A DNA stretch of 64,000 nucleotides, from assembly GCF_014198605.1 (NCBI RefSeq), contig NZ_JACIHU010000008.1; one strand, 5' to 3'. Source of the stretch: Rhizobium etli_C. GTDB lineage: Bacteria; Pseudomonadota; Alphaproteobacteria; Rhizobiales; Rhizobiaceae. The notes beneath the pieces are model-generated. The model worked only from the letters and a program-made list of their open reading frames with translations. It was not told the origin of the DNA and made no database searches. Position 1 is the stretch's first letter. Every line of letters begins with the position of its first letter. The translations under genes and the position numbers were made by a program. This document shows, piece after piece, positions 35,622 through 44,093 of the stretch.

Positions 35622-36143
35622 TTAAGACGTGCGGCTCGACAGGAGCGGCCAGAACCAGATCGACTGGGATTGGTAGTAGCAGGAAGAGGCGCACTGAGCC
35701 GCGTCGGCGGCCCCGATGACCAGATCGATATGCCCGCCTCCCCGATAACCCGGTATGCCGTTGAAGGCGACGACGCCCTTGCGGGCTCCAATACCGGATT
35801 GCGCCGTCTTGGAGGTGTAGGATTCGTAAGTGCCGAGATACCGAGTGGTCGCCAAGAGATCGGCGAGCCGTCGCATGGAGACCTCCAGGCCCTTGTTGGC
35901 GTGTGGTCCCTTGAGGATATTGTGAGATTTCGGGGAGATCTTGATGCCGGACCTCACGAAGGCGAGGCTGACGCGCACGGCGCAGGTATTCGCGTAGAGC
36001 GGATTGTTCAGAAGCGCGTCCCAACCAAGCTCGCGAAAAAGATCCTGCTGACTGACATAGTTAGGCCGATATGTGGTGCTGCTCGGATAATTGGCGTAAA
36101 GCTCATCGAAAGCTACGTTGATCATGTCGGCTCCAAAAATCAT
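35622..36143 (-). CDS. tae4: Tae4-like T6SS peptidoglycan amidase effector
   Basis: 173 residues. The NlpC/P60-like catalytic pattern of Tae4 is present: Cys54 in NTCAVRVSLAFVRSG, His138 and Asp140 in GYRGGGHIDLV, and the two C-terminal cysteines Cys151 and Cys155, followed by SIWFWPL, typical of Tae4 members. The enzyme would cut the peptide stem of peptidoglycan (D-Glu/mDAP bond) in the periplasm of rival cells. Its first ATG overlaps the stop of the immunity gene by four bases; a second ATG at 36125 has a GGAG site and is also plausible. The immunity gene lies upstream and vgrG follows 17 bases downstream. Confidence 0.88.
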   Translation of the reverse strand: MIFGADMINVAFDELYANYPSSTTYRPNYVSQQDLFRELGWDALLNNPLYANTCAVRVSLAFVRSGIKISPKSHNILKGPHANKGLEVSMRRLADLLATTRYLGTYESYTSKTAQSGIGARKGVVAFNGIPGYRGGGHIDLVIGAADAAQCASSCYYQSQSIWFWPLLSSRTS

Positions 36144-36577
36144 TTTTCTGTGCAGGGAAAGGATTTGCTGAGGGCGGCGGACACAGAGATCGCAGCATTC
36201 TGCTGCAGAGCCTCCGGCGCCAGTGTTTGCAGATGGCTGAAGACGCGGTCCGTCAGCTCGTGAATGAGGACACCGCCTTCAATGCACCAGGTCTTTCCAT
36301 CTGTCGCATCGGCAACGCCGGCCACGTAGGCCGCGCCACGCTCGTACGAGATTTGCCGGCGAAGTTCCGGATTCGTGATATCCGGCGCGGCATCGCCCTT
36401 AAGCGCATCCAGGAGCTGCTGGTTGCTCATCCGCCAGATATCGGACTGCTGCGCTTGGACGGGCACGACGCCGACAAGCAGCAGGATGGCCATAACAGGG
36501 CCCATCCAGCTATCTCGCTTCCACGCATTGCGCAAATTACGGCCATTGCCGAGCGAAGACTTCATCCACCAGCTCAC
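36140..36577 (-). CDS. tai4: Rap1a/Tai-family immunity protein for the Tae4-like amidase
   Basis: 145 residues. A hydrophobic signal-like segment (MAILLLVGVVPVQA) is followed by a periplasmic domain with the Rap1a/Tai pattern: RGAAYVAGVADATDGKTWC, then ALSKSFPC at the end, giving the conserved cysteine pair. These proteins bind and block the amidase in the periplasm of the producer and its kin. It is translationally coupled to the effector gene by an ATGA overlap and precedes it. The N-terminal 25 residues before the hydrophobic segment may be an over-long start; a later start was not evident. Confidence 0.85.
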   Translation of the reverse strand: MSWWMKSSLGNGRNLRNAWKRDSWMGPVMAILLLVGVVPVQAQQSDIWRMSNQQLLDALKGDAAPDITNPELRRQISYERGAAYVAGVADATDGKTWCIEGGVLIHELTDRVFSHLQTLAPEALQQNAAISVSAALSKSFPCTEK

Positions 36578-36631
36578 AAAATCAAAGAGTTCAGATTGCC
36601 GACGACATATCGTTCATCGATAGAGACCTTC

Positions 36632-37225
36632 TTAGCCTACGGCCGCAGCAGATGCTTCCGAGAAGCGTTTCAGGAAGCCGTCGACAAGGGTGCGCCGATC
36701 GAAATAGTGAAGAAGTTCCAACCGATTGTTGTTGCCGTTGAAATAGGCTGCTGCCATTGGCCGTTCCCCGGTCTTCTGGATGAAGGTCACTGCCGGATTG
36801 CCGTAGAGCAGACGCGTCGGCGCCGGATCCTCGCCGTAGATGCGAAGGAAATTCAACGTGACGGAGGTCTTGTGGTGCTCCAGCGCCTTGGCTGTGAAGA
36901 TGTTCTTCTTGCCGAGATAGCGGTGCATCACCGTCGTGCGGCCGTTTGGACGGGTCGTCAGCTGCGTTCCGGATTCAAAGAATTCAGATAGCAGTTCCCT
37001 CACGCCCGGCGAACCCTGTAGTTTGCTGCCCTTGAAGTAAACATCTTCGCCGATCGCAAGCGTGTAGACGCTGCGCATCACCTGAAGATGATTGGTGCCG
37101 ATTCCCTTGACACCCTTAATTTTGAAGCTGGGCGCCACCATGCCGAAAACACTTTCCTCGAAGACTTCCTCGACGATAAGATGGTAGTTCGTCAGTTTGA
37201 CATTATCGATGTCCAATCCGCTCAT
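36632..37225 (-). CDS. Unknown protein between hcp and the Tae4 pair
   Basis: 197 residues of unknown family, without signal peptide or membrane segments. The sequence is rich in short strands (YHLIVEEVFEESVFGMVAP; LQVMRSVYTLAIGEDVYFKG) and includes RKNIFT-like and NGRTTVMHRYLGKKNIFTA basic segments. It lies 78 bases after hcp and 54 bases before the immunity gene, in the same direction. Its size and place are those of an Hcp-linked cargo adaptor or an additional effector. No catalytic motif could be picked out. Confidence 0.6.
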   Translation of the reverse strand: MSGLDIDNVKLTNYHLIVEEVFEESVFGMVAPSFKIKGVKGIGTNHLQVMRSVYTLAIGEDVYFKGSKLQGSPGVRELLSEFFESGTQLTTRPNGRTTVMHRYLGKKNIFTAKALEHHKTSVTLNFLRIYGEDPAPTRLLYGNPAVTFIQKTGERPMAAAYFNGNNNRLELLHYFDRRTLVDGFLKRFSEASAAAVG

Positions 37226-37263
37226 GGGAAAGACTTCCTTCAGCCCGCGACGACAATGAAGTG

Positions 37264-37292
37264 AGCGGACGCCATAATGAAAGGCGCCCGCT
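37264..37292 (-). promoter_or_regulatory. Hairpin downstream of hcp
   Basis: On the transcribed strand AGCGGGCGCC and GGCGTCCGCT pair over ten positions (one G-U) around a 9-base loop, 12 bases after the hcp stop. There is no T-run. It probably protects the hcp message or attenuates read-through, which would fit the large amount of Hcp that the secretion tube needs. Confidence 0.55.
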
Positions 37293-37303
37293 GCAGTCGG
37301 ATA

Positions 37304-37780
37304 TTAAGCGGCCTTGGTGGTCGCCAGATCGTAGGAAGCGATCATCGGCGACTGCGGCGAGTGCTTGTCGTCGTAAGGCGTGTACTTCACTTCCATCTTG
37401 GTGAAGTTCAGCTTGATCGTCTCGACCGGGCGGTCGCCGTTGGAATCGATCGAGTAGCTGGCGATCAGCGTGTTCTCGAGCGAATACTCGATATAGGTGT
37501 CGCCGGGATTGCCCGTGGTGACCAGATGGATGACCGAGCGCTTGCCGGTGCGGCCCGAGCAGGCCTCCTGGAAGAGCTTGGTCGACGAGGAATCGCTGAC
37601 CTTGGTGAGGATCACTTCCGAAACGGTCGGCTCGGAAGCTTCGCGGTTGGCCGCCGAACCAGCGGAGGTGTTCATGTTGCGGGAAACGTTCCAGTGGATG
37701 GCTTCGATATCCATCCACTTGCGATGCTGCTCGTGGGTCGCATCGCCCTGGATCCCGTCGATCTGAAGATAAATCGGCAT
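37304..37780 (-). CDS. hcp: Hcp / TssD, T6SS inner tube protein
   Basis: 158 residues, the standard size for Hcp. It begins MPIYLQIDGIQGDATHEQHR and contains the family segments WMDIEAIHWNVSRNM, SGRTGKRSVIHLVTTGNPGD and YIEYSLENTLIASYSI, ending with FTKMEVKYTPYDDK. Hexamers of Hcp stack to form the tube that is propelled by the TssBC sheath and carry small effectors in the lumen. It lies 42 bases after clpV, a likely separate high-expression unit given the hairpin behind it, and it heads the cargo genes. Confidence 0.96.
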   Translation of the reverse strand: MPIYLQIDGIQGDATHEQHRKWMDIEAIHWNVSRNMNTSAGSAANREASEPTVSEVILTKVSDSSSTKLFQEACSGRTGKRSVIHLVTTGNPGDTYIEYSLENTLIASYSIDSNGDRPVETIKLNFTKMEVKYTPYDDKHSPQSPMIASYDLATTKAA

Positions 37781-37821
37781 TCTGTAAGCTCTCCTATTGG
37801 CGGTTGAGTGCCTAGTTGCGT

Positions 37822-40581
37822 CTAAGGCGTAGTCGCCTTTCTTCGTCCTGCTCCCCGAGTGCGTTTGCGGCTCGGGGCTACTTCATCCGACAACCGGCTT
37901 TCCCCCGGCGTGCCGAATTCCTGTGCGGCGGCCTCCTCGGCGTCGAGGCCGAAGCGATGGCCGTCATAATTGATGGCGATCCCTTTGATCTTTTTCCCGG
38001 CCGCGACGGCATCGAGGAAAAACGTCGAAAGAACAGGCAGGAGGTCGCGCGCGATCATGACCTCGATCGCGCGGGCGCCCATCTCGCTCGTGCGGGCGCG
38101 CGAAATCAGCGCGTCGCGGGCCTCCGGCGACGATGAAAGCGTGGTCCCGTAAGTGGCGGCAACCCGCTCGCGGATACGACCGATCTGAATATCGACAATG
38201 CCCGACAGCGTCTCGGGCCCGAGCGGCATGAAGGGCAGCACGGTCGTGCGGCCGAGGAAGGCCGGCTTGAAATGCTTCTGCAATTCCGGCAGCAGCATCG
38301 CTTCCAGCGCTTCCGCCCCCGGCATCGTCTCGGGATCGGCGGCAAGTGCGGCGATCATTTCCGAACCGGTGTTGGCGGTCATGACGATGGTGGTGTTCTT
38401 GAAATCGATGTCGCGGCCTTCGCCGTCACGCAGCGTTCCCTTGTCGAACACCTGGTAGAAGATTTCCTGAACGCCGGGGTGGGCCTTGTCGATCTCGTCG
38501 AGCAGCAGCACGCCGTAGGGCCTGCGCCTCACCGCCTCGGTCAGCACGCCGCCTTCGCCATAACCGACGTAACCGGGCGGCGAGCCGAGGAGCATGGAAA
38601 TCTTATGCTCCTCCTTGAACTCGGACATGTTGATGGTCGTGAGATACCGGCTGCCGCCATAGAGCATGTCGGCAAGCGACAGTGCCGTCTCGGTCTTGCC
38701 GGTGCCGGACATGCCGACGAGCAGGAAGACGGCCGGCGGCCGGCGCGGATCGGAAAGTCCGGCGCGGGCGGCCCGCATGGCCGAAGCGATGCGTTCGATC
38801 GCAGCGTCCTGGCCGAGCACCCTCTCCTTCAGGCGGGCATCGAGCGTCTTGACGGTTTCGATCTGGTCGGCCAACAGCTTGCCGACGGGAATTCCGGTCC
38901 AGCGCGCAACGATTGATGCAACGACGTCCTTGTCGACAACACGCGGCAGCAGGGCCGTTTGATCCGCCACCGCCGCAAGTGTCCGTTCGGTCACGGCAAA
39001 GGCGGCGCGGGCGGCTTCCGCGGTCATGGCCTGCGGCGGGAAAGGCGCAACATTCGTGCCGTCGCCACTGTCCGCCGGCGCCAACGGGACGATGGCATCG
39101 TCCGGCGAGAAGAAATCCTCCAGCCGGTCGGCCTCGCGGACGAGCCGGTTTTCTTCCTCGAATCGCGCCCGGAGCGCTTCGATCTGCGCAACGATCTCCT
39201 GCTGCTTGCCGGCGATTTCGCCAAGCCGGGCCGCCTTTTCCGGTGTCTCGGGTTCTCGCGCAAGCCAGTTCGCCTCGGTTTCCAGGAGATCGCGTTCGTC
39301 GGTAAGCTGTTTCAAAGCCTCCGGCCTCGTCTGGCGAGCCAGCGCCACGGCGGCGGCAGCCGTGTCGATCAGGCTGATCGCCTTATCGGGAAGCTGCCGG
39401 TCCGGCAGGTATCGCGCCGAAAGGCGGACGGCGGCGACGATCGCCTCGTCGCGAATGCGCACCTTGTGATGGATTTTCAGGCTTTGCGCCACGCCGCGCA
39501 GCATCCGGATTGCGGCCTCTTCGTCCGGCTCGCGGACATGCACGGTCTGGAAGCGGCGGGTCAGGGCCGCATCCTTCTCGATGAAGCGCTTGTATTCGCT
39601 CCAGGTCGTTGCCGCGATCGTCCTGAGTTCTCCCCGCGCCAAAGCCGGTTTCAGGATATTTGCGGCATCGCCTTGCCCTGCCTGTCCGCCGGCGCCGATC
39701 AGCCCGTGCGCCTCGTCAATGAACAGAATGATCGGCTCCGACGACGTCTTTACCGCGTCGACCACGCCATGCAGGCGCCGTTCGAACTCGCCTTTGACGC
39801 CGGCGCCGGCCTGCAAAAGGCTCAGATCCAGCAGCAGCAGCTTCACATCCTTCAGCCGGGCCGGAACATTGCCGGCGGCGATCTCCAATGCGAGCGCTTC
39901 GGCAACCGCGGTCTTGCCGACACCCGCCTCGCCGACCAGGATCGGGTTGTTCTGCCGACGGCGCGTCAGGATATCGATCAGCTGCCGCAACTCAGCGTCG
40001 CGGCCGATAACAGGATCGATGCGGCCCGCGCGGGCGTCGGCCGTCATGTCGTGCGTATAGAGCCGCAGAAATTCATTGCCTGCCGATGTCGTGGTGGGCA
40101 CCGAAAGCTGGTCCGACGGGCCAGCGGCCGCCTTCTCCAGCAATTTGTCGAGCATTGCCCGGTCGAGATTGCGTATCGAGGGGGCGATGCCGCGGACAAC
40201 CACCCGCAATGCCGAATCGCCGGTCAGGGCGGCGAGCAGATCGGCCAGCAGCACGACATTACGGCCGCACTGCAGCGATGCAACCAGGAAGGATTCCCGG
40301 CCAAGCGCCAGCAGATTGGGGGAGAGCGCCAGCGCGGCGCCGTCCTCCCGCGGAATATCGGCGATCGCCGCGTCCAGCTCCGTTCTCAGCATTTCCGAGG
40401 AAAGCTTGAGCTCCTCGAAAACGGCCGAAAACGCCGCGATATCAAGAAGCGAGCGAAGCCAGTGAGCGACGTCCACGACGGCATGCTGGTGGCGCACGGC
40501 GAGCGAAGCCGCTGTCTCAAGTCCGACGCGTAAATTGGGCTCAAGCGTTCTTATCAGACGATTGAGATCGATATTCGACAT
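37822..40581 (-). CDS. clpV: ClpV / TssH, T6SS AAA+ disassembly ATPase
   Basis: 919 residues from the ATG at 40581. The N-terminal Clp repeat domain (about 1-150) is followed by two AAA+ modules: the first has Walker A GEAGVGKTAVAEAL and Walker B IILFIDEAHGLIGAG, the second GMSGTGKTETALSL and GVLLLDEIDKAHPGVQ. The C-terminal ClpB-D2-type domain is intact. ClpV pulls apart contracted TssB/TssC sheath for reuse. It is divergent from tssA across about 150 bases. A longer start at 40650 is possible but would add atypical residues. Confidence 0.95.
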   Translation of the reverse strand: MSNIDLNRLIRTLEPNLRVGLETAASLAVRHQHAVVDVAHWLRSLLDIAAFSAVFEELKLSSEMLRTELDAAIADIPREDGAALALSPNLLALGRESFLVASLQCGRNVVLLADLLAALTGDSALRVVVRGIAPSIRNLDRAMLDKLLEKAAAGPSDQLSVPTTTSAGNEFLRLYTHDMTADARAGRIDPVIGRDAELRQLIDILTRRRQNNPILVGEAGVGKTAVAEALALEIAAGNVPARLKDVKLLLLDLSLLQAGAGVKGEFERRLHGVVDAVKTSSEPIILFIDEAHGLIGAGGQAGQGDAANILKPALARGELRTIAATTWSEYKRFIEKDAALTRRFQTVHVREPDEEAAIRMLRGVAQSLKIHHKVRIRDEAIVAAVRLSARYLPDRQLPDKAISLIDTAAAAVALARQTRPEALKQLTDERDLLETEANWLAREPETPEKAARLGEIAGKQQEIVAQIEALRARFEEENRLVREADRLEDFFSPDDAIVPLAPADSGDGTNVAPFPPQAMTAEAARAAFAVTERTLAAVADQTALLPRVVDKDVVASIVARWTGIPVGKLLADQIETVKTLDARLKERVLGQDAAIERIASAMRAARAGLSDPRRPPAVFLLVGMSGTGKTETALSLADMLYGGSRYLTTINMSEFKEEHKISMLLGSPPGYVGYGEGGVLTEAVRRRPYGVLLLDEIDKAHPGVQEIFYQVFDKGTLRDGEGRDIDFKNTTIVMTANTGSEMIAALAADPETMPGAEALEAMLLPELQKHFKPAFLGRTTVLPFMPLGPETLSGIVDIQIGRIRERVAATYGTTLSSSPEARDALISRARTSEMGARAIEVMIARDLLPVLSTFFLDAVAAGKKIKGIAINYDGHRFGLDAEEAAAQEFGTPGESRLSDEVAPSRKRTRGAGRRKATTP

Positions 40582-40656
40582 CCGCAAGTCCCGTTTATTC
40601 GACGAATTCAGTGCGCCCTCGTGATGCGAAGCAACAACTAGGGCGATCATAAACCC

Positions 40657-40684
40657 TTGTCCAGAAGAAAAACGACTCTATTTT
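40657..40684 (+). promoter_or_regulatory. Possible sigma-70-type promoter for the tssA-ppkA operon
   Basis: TTGTCC (40657-40662) and TATTTT (40679-40684) are 16 bases apart in AT-rich DNA about 50 bases before the tssA start. No sigma-54 site was recognised. The match is modest and based on consensus only. Confidence 0.3.
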
Positions 40685-40733
40685 TCGAAATGAGCATATC
40701 TGGAAGTCGTCATAAATCCGTCATCATCGAGAG

Positions 40734-41876
40734 ATGGTTGACAAGCCAATACAAGCCGCACAAAATGTTGGACCGCCGCGGTATGTTTTTATTTTTGAGG
40801 TATTTAACAGCGTGAATGTCCGAGAAATCATAGATCCACTCGAAGAAAATTATCCGTGCGGAGAAAACGTTCGGATTAATACTGCATCGCGTGAAATATA
40901 CTATAGAATTAAAGATGCCAGAAACGCCGCACGTACAGCCGAACGTAGTATTTCACCAGGAGACGTTATTACGCTTGCACCCGCTTGGCACGATGTTAGC
41001 AATCTTGGATTGCAGATCCTTTCTTCCCGCAGCAAGGACATAGAAGTATTGGCCTGGCTTGCGGAAGCGCAGCTGCGGCTGCGCGGCTTCTCAGGATTGC
41101 GCGACGTCTACGTTGCAACCGCGTCGCTTTTGGACAAGCATTTCGACACTTTGCACTCGATCGGAGACAGCGATTTCGAGGAGCGGTTCGCGCCTTTTGC
41201 AGGCCTTAACGGCGTCGGCGGCGAAGGCACGCTTATCCAGGCTATTCGTTTGACTTCGTTGATCCCGGACGGAAAATTCGCAGAGTTTTCGCTCTGGGAT
41301 TTCCAGCTTTCGCAGCGGTCGAACGAAGCCGAGCGGCGCAAGGAATTGCAGCAGGCGGCGGCAGAAGCCGGTGTCGCTCAAATGTCAGCCCATCTCAGCG
41401 TGGTGACGGAGTGCATCGCCGCTTTCGATCGGATGATCGAAATACTTGACACACACTGCGGGGACCAGGCGCCGCCGAGTTCGAATACACGCAATGCTTT
41501 GCAAGAAGCGGCCTCTGCAATCCGGATGCTCGCCGGCATCGAGGCTCCCTCGGCCATATCCGAAACCCCTGCCTCGCAAGGCTTAGAGCCGCTGCCGGCA
41601 GCCGATATCGGTCAGTCCGAGGCCGCCCGCGTGCGGCCCGTCGGCGCGGAGACGATTCGTTCACGCGAAGAGGCCTTCGAACTGCTCGCTGCCGTTGCGC
41701 GCTATTTCCGTCGTACCGAACCCCATTCACCGATCTCCATGTCGATCGAGACGCTGGTGCGTCGCGGCCGCATGGATTTTTCCGAGCTTCTTGCCGAGCT
41801 CCTGCCTGAGCAGCATACGCGCAATGCAGTGCTGACGGCGGCCGGCATACAGCCCGTAACCGACAAGGGAGGCTAG
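40734..41876 (+). CDS. tssA: TssA (ImpA), T6SS baseplate/sheath cap protein
   Basis: 380 residues. The ImpA_N domain is seen in VREIIDPLEENYPCGENVRI, although this family segment starts about 25 residues in, so the first ATG may be upstream of the true start. The central region is variable; the C-terminal part has the family end IRSREEAFELLAAVARYFRR and TEPHSPISMSIETLVRRGRM. TssA binds the baseplate and primes tube and sheath growth. The first ~270 bases are clearly AT-richer than the rest of the gene and locus. It is the first gene of the rightward imp operon. Confidence 0.9.
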   Translation: MVDKPIQAAQNVGPPRYVFIFEVFNSVNVREIIDPLEENYPCGENVRINTASREIYYRIKDARNAARTAERSISPGDVITLAPAWHDVSNLGLQILSSRSKDIEVLAWLAEAQLRLRGFSGLRDVYVATASLLDKHFDTLHSIGDSDFEERFAPFAGLNGVGGEGTLIQAIRLTSLIPDGKFAEFSLWDFQLSQRSNEAERRKELQQAAAEAGVAQMSAHLSVVTECIAAFDRMIEILDTHCGDQAPPSSNTRNALQEAASAIRMLAGIEAPSAISETPASQGLEPLPAADIGQSEAARVRPVGAETIRSREEAFELLAAVARYFRRTEPHSPISMSIETLVRRGRMDFSELLAELLPEQHTRNAVLTAAGIQPVTDKGG

Positions 41877-41958
41877 CGGCCTGAGGTCGGGCCCAGCCCG
41901 GCCGCAATCTGGAGCATCCGCAATTCGTAATCCGCCGATGAGACGAAGGAGAGCCTCG

Positions 41959-42483
41959 ATGGCAAGTGTACATGAGAAACTGGAACGGGTTCGCAAGCCG
42001 CGGGTCCATATCAAATACGAAGTGGAAACCGAAGGCGCGATGGTGGTGAAGGAGCTGCCTTTTGTCGTCGGCGTGCTCGGCGACTTCTCTGGCAATCCCA
42101 CCCAGCCGCTCAAGGCTTTCGGCGAGCGCAAGTTCGTCCAGATCGACCGCGACAATTTCGACGACGTCATGCGCCGCATGACGCCGGGTCTCACGCTCTC
42201 GGTCGAGAACACTCTCGAGAATGACGGGACGGAGCTTCCGGTTTCGCTAAAATTCGAAAGCATGGCCGACTTCGAACCCGGCGCGGTCGTCGATCAGGTG
42301 CCGGCGCTGAAGGCCCTGCTTAACGCCCGCAACCAGCTGCGCGACCTGATGAGCAAGGCGGACCGCTCCGAGGAGCTCGAGCGCCTGCTCGAGGACATCC
42401 TGCAGAACAAGGCCGATCTCTCGCAGCTGGTGGCCCAGCTTGGCGGCGGCAAAGCCGGAGAGGCGAAGGACGTTCTGAACTGA
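41959..42483 (+). CDS. tssB: TssB (ImpB), T6SS sheath small subunit
   Basis: 174 residues from the ATG at 41959 (AAGGAGA site upstream); an ATG 21 bases earlier is in frame but less typical. Family landmarks are VHIKYEVETEGAMVVKELPF, VVGVLGDFSG and KFVQIDRDNFDDVMRRMTPG. TssB pairs with TssC through interlaced strands to build the contractile sheath. A 128-base gap with a stem-loop separates it from tssC. Confidence 0.95.
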   Translation: MASVHEKLERVRKPRVHIKYEVETEGAMVVKELPFVVGVLGDFSGNPTQPLKAFGERKFVQIDRDNFDDVMRRMTPGLTLSVENTLENDGTELPVSLKFESMADFEPGAVVDQVPALKALLNARNQLRDLMSKADRSEELERLLEDILQNKADLSQLVAQLGGGKAGEAKDVLN

Positions 42484-42543
42484 GCGCCCGGGATCGCAGG
42501 CCGATCGCGGCCCGCGCGAATTCCTGAAGAGTCGTTGTCCGGC

Positions 42544-42590
42544 AGCGGCCCCTTTTTAAGGGAACCCCTCACAGCCCGAGGGCCGCCGCT
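42544..42590 (+). promoter_or_regulatory. Stem-loop between tssB and tssC
   Basis: AGCGGCCC at 42544-42551 can pair with GGGCCGCCGCT at 42580-42590 with one bulged base, and CCTTTTTAAGGG lies in the loop. The 128-base gap is the longest inside the imp operon. It may adjust the amount of TssC relative to TssB or mark an mRNA processing site. Confidence 0.4.
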
Positions 42591-42611
42591 TTCGCAAAAA
42601 AGGATCGATAG

Positions 42612-44093
42612 ATGACCGCCGAAACGCAATTGCAGACAAAGGAAGACGTAGGCTTCGCACCCGATGAGAACCTGCTCTCGAAGGTCGTTGCGGCAACCCG
42701 CCAGACCGAACCCGACCGTGCGCAGGATCTTCTGCGCACCCTGACCGATCAAGCCCTGAAGGGCACGGTCACCTATGATCGTAACCTGACGATCACCTTG
42801 AACAACGCCATTGCCGAGATCGACAAGGCGATCTCGAGCCAGCTCGCGGCGATCATGCAGTCGCCGGAATTTACCAAGCTCGAAGGCGCCTGGCGCGGCC
42901 TGCATTATCTCGTCAAGAATACCGAGACCAGCGCCAACCTGAAGATCCGCGTGCTCAACGCATCCAAGCGCGACGTCGCCAAGGATCTCGCCAAGGCCGT
43001 CGAATTCGACCAGTCCAGGCTCTTCAAGTCCGTCTACGAAGACGAGTTCGGCACACCGGGCGGCGAACCGATGGGCGCGCTGATCGGCGATTACGAATTC
43101 GACAATTCCTTCGACGACGTCCAGCTTCTGCAAGGCGTGTCGATGATCGCCGCCGCCGCCTTCGCCCCGTTCATCTCGGCGGCGAGCCCCCGCATGTTCG
43201 GCTTCGAGGATTTTCGCGAGCTGGCAAAACCGCGCGATCTGGAAAAGATCTTCGAGACGGTCGAATACGCCAAGTGGCGCAGCCTGCGCGACAGCGATGA
43301 TTCCCGCTTCGTGACGCTCGCCATGCCGCGTGTGCTCGCCCGCATGCCCTACGGCCCGAAGACCAGCCCGATCGAGGAGTTCAACTTCGACGAGACCGGC
43401 GGCTCCAAGACCGGCGAACTGCCGCACGGCTCCTATTGCTGGATGAACGCGGCCTATGTGATGGGCACGCGGCTGACCGAAGCCTTCGCCAAGAATGGCT
43501 GGTGCACCGCCATCCGCGGCGCTGAAAACGGCGGCAAGGTCGAAGGCCTGCCGATGCACATCTTCTCCAGCGATGACGGCGATCTCGATCTGAAATGCCC
43601 GACGGAAGTCGGCATCACCGATCGCCGCGATGCCGAACTCGGCAAGCTCGGCTTCCTGCCGCTCTGCCACTACAAGAATACCGACTATGCGGTGTTCTTC
43701 GGGGCGCAGACGGCGCACAAGCCGAAGCTCTACGACCGGCCCGAGGCGACCGCCAATGCCGCCGTTTCCGCCCGCCTGCCCTATATGATGGCGACCTCGC
43801 GCTTTGCCCATTACCTCAAGGTCATGGGCCGCGACAAGATCGGCTCCTTCATGGAAGCGGAAGATTGCGAGGCCTGGCTCAATCGCTGGATCTCCAACTA
43901 TGTCAACGCCAATGACGACGCCGGCGAGGAGTCGCGGGCGAAATATCCGCTGCGCGAGGCAAAGGTCACCGTCCAGGAAATCCCCGGCAGGCCGGGTGCT
44001 TACAACGCCGTGGCCTGGATGCGTCCGTGGCTGCAGATGGAGGAATTGACGACCTCGCTGCGCATGGTCGCCCGGATTCCTTCGAAGAACTGA
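42612..44093 (+). CDS. tssC: TssC (ImpC), T6SS sheath large subunit
   Basis: 493 residues, normal for TssC. The conserved block LEGAWRGLHYLVKNTETSAN, the TGSYDFSF-like core around FDQSRLFKSVYEDEFGTPGG and the C-terminal AKVTVQEIPGRPGAYNAVAW are intact. It forms the outer layers of the sheath with TssB and is the ClpV substrate partner. The stop overlaps the start of a second TssC-like gene by one base (TGATG). Confidence 0.96.
   Translation: MTAETQLQTKEDVGFAPDENLLSKVVAATRQTEPDRAQDLLRTLTDQALKGTVTYDRNLTITLNNAIAEIDKAISSQLAAIMQSPEFTKLEGAWRGLHYLVKNTETSANLKIRVLNASKRDVAKDLAKAVEFDQSRLFKSVYEDEFGTPGGEPMGALIGDYEFDNSFDDVQLLQGVSMIAAAAFAPFISAASPRMFGFEDFRELAKPRDLEKIFETVEYAKWRSLRDSDDSRFVTLAMPRVLARMPYGPKTSPIEEFNFDETGGSKTGELPHGSYCWMNAAYVMGTRLTEAFAKNGWCTAIRGAENGGKVEGLPMHIFSSDDGDLDLKCPTEVGITDRRDAELGKLGFLPLCHYKNTDYAVFFGAQTAHKPKLYDRPEATANAAVSARLPYMMATSRFAHYLKVMGRDKIGSFMEAEDCEAWLNRWISNYVNANDDAGEESRAKYPLREAKVTVQEIPGRPGAYNAVAWMRPWLQMEELTTSLRMVARIPSKN

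Noticed and set aside
38959..40533. 524-codon open frame on the plus strand
   Set aside because: It is antisense to clpV, whose Walker motifs are intact.
40582..40733. Sigma-54 promoter for the T6SS operon
   Set aside because: No GG-N10-GC pair with suitable context was found between clpV and tssA.
42294..43811. 505-codon open frame on the minus strand
   Set aside because: It is antisense to tssB and tssC and has the repetitive composition of a shadow frame.
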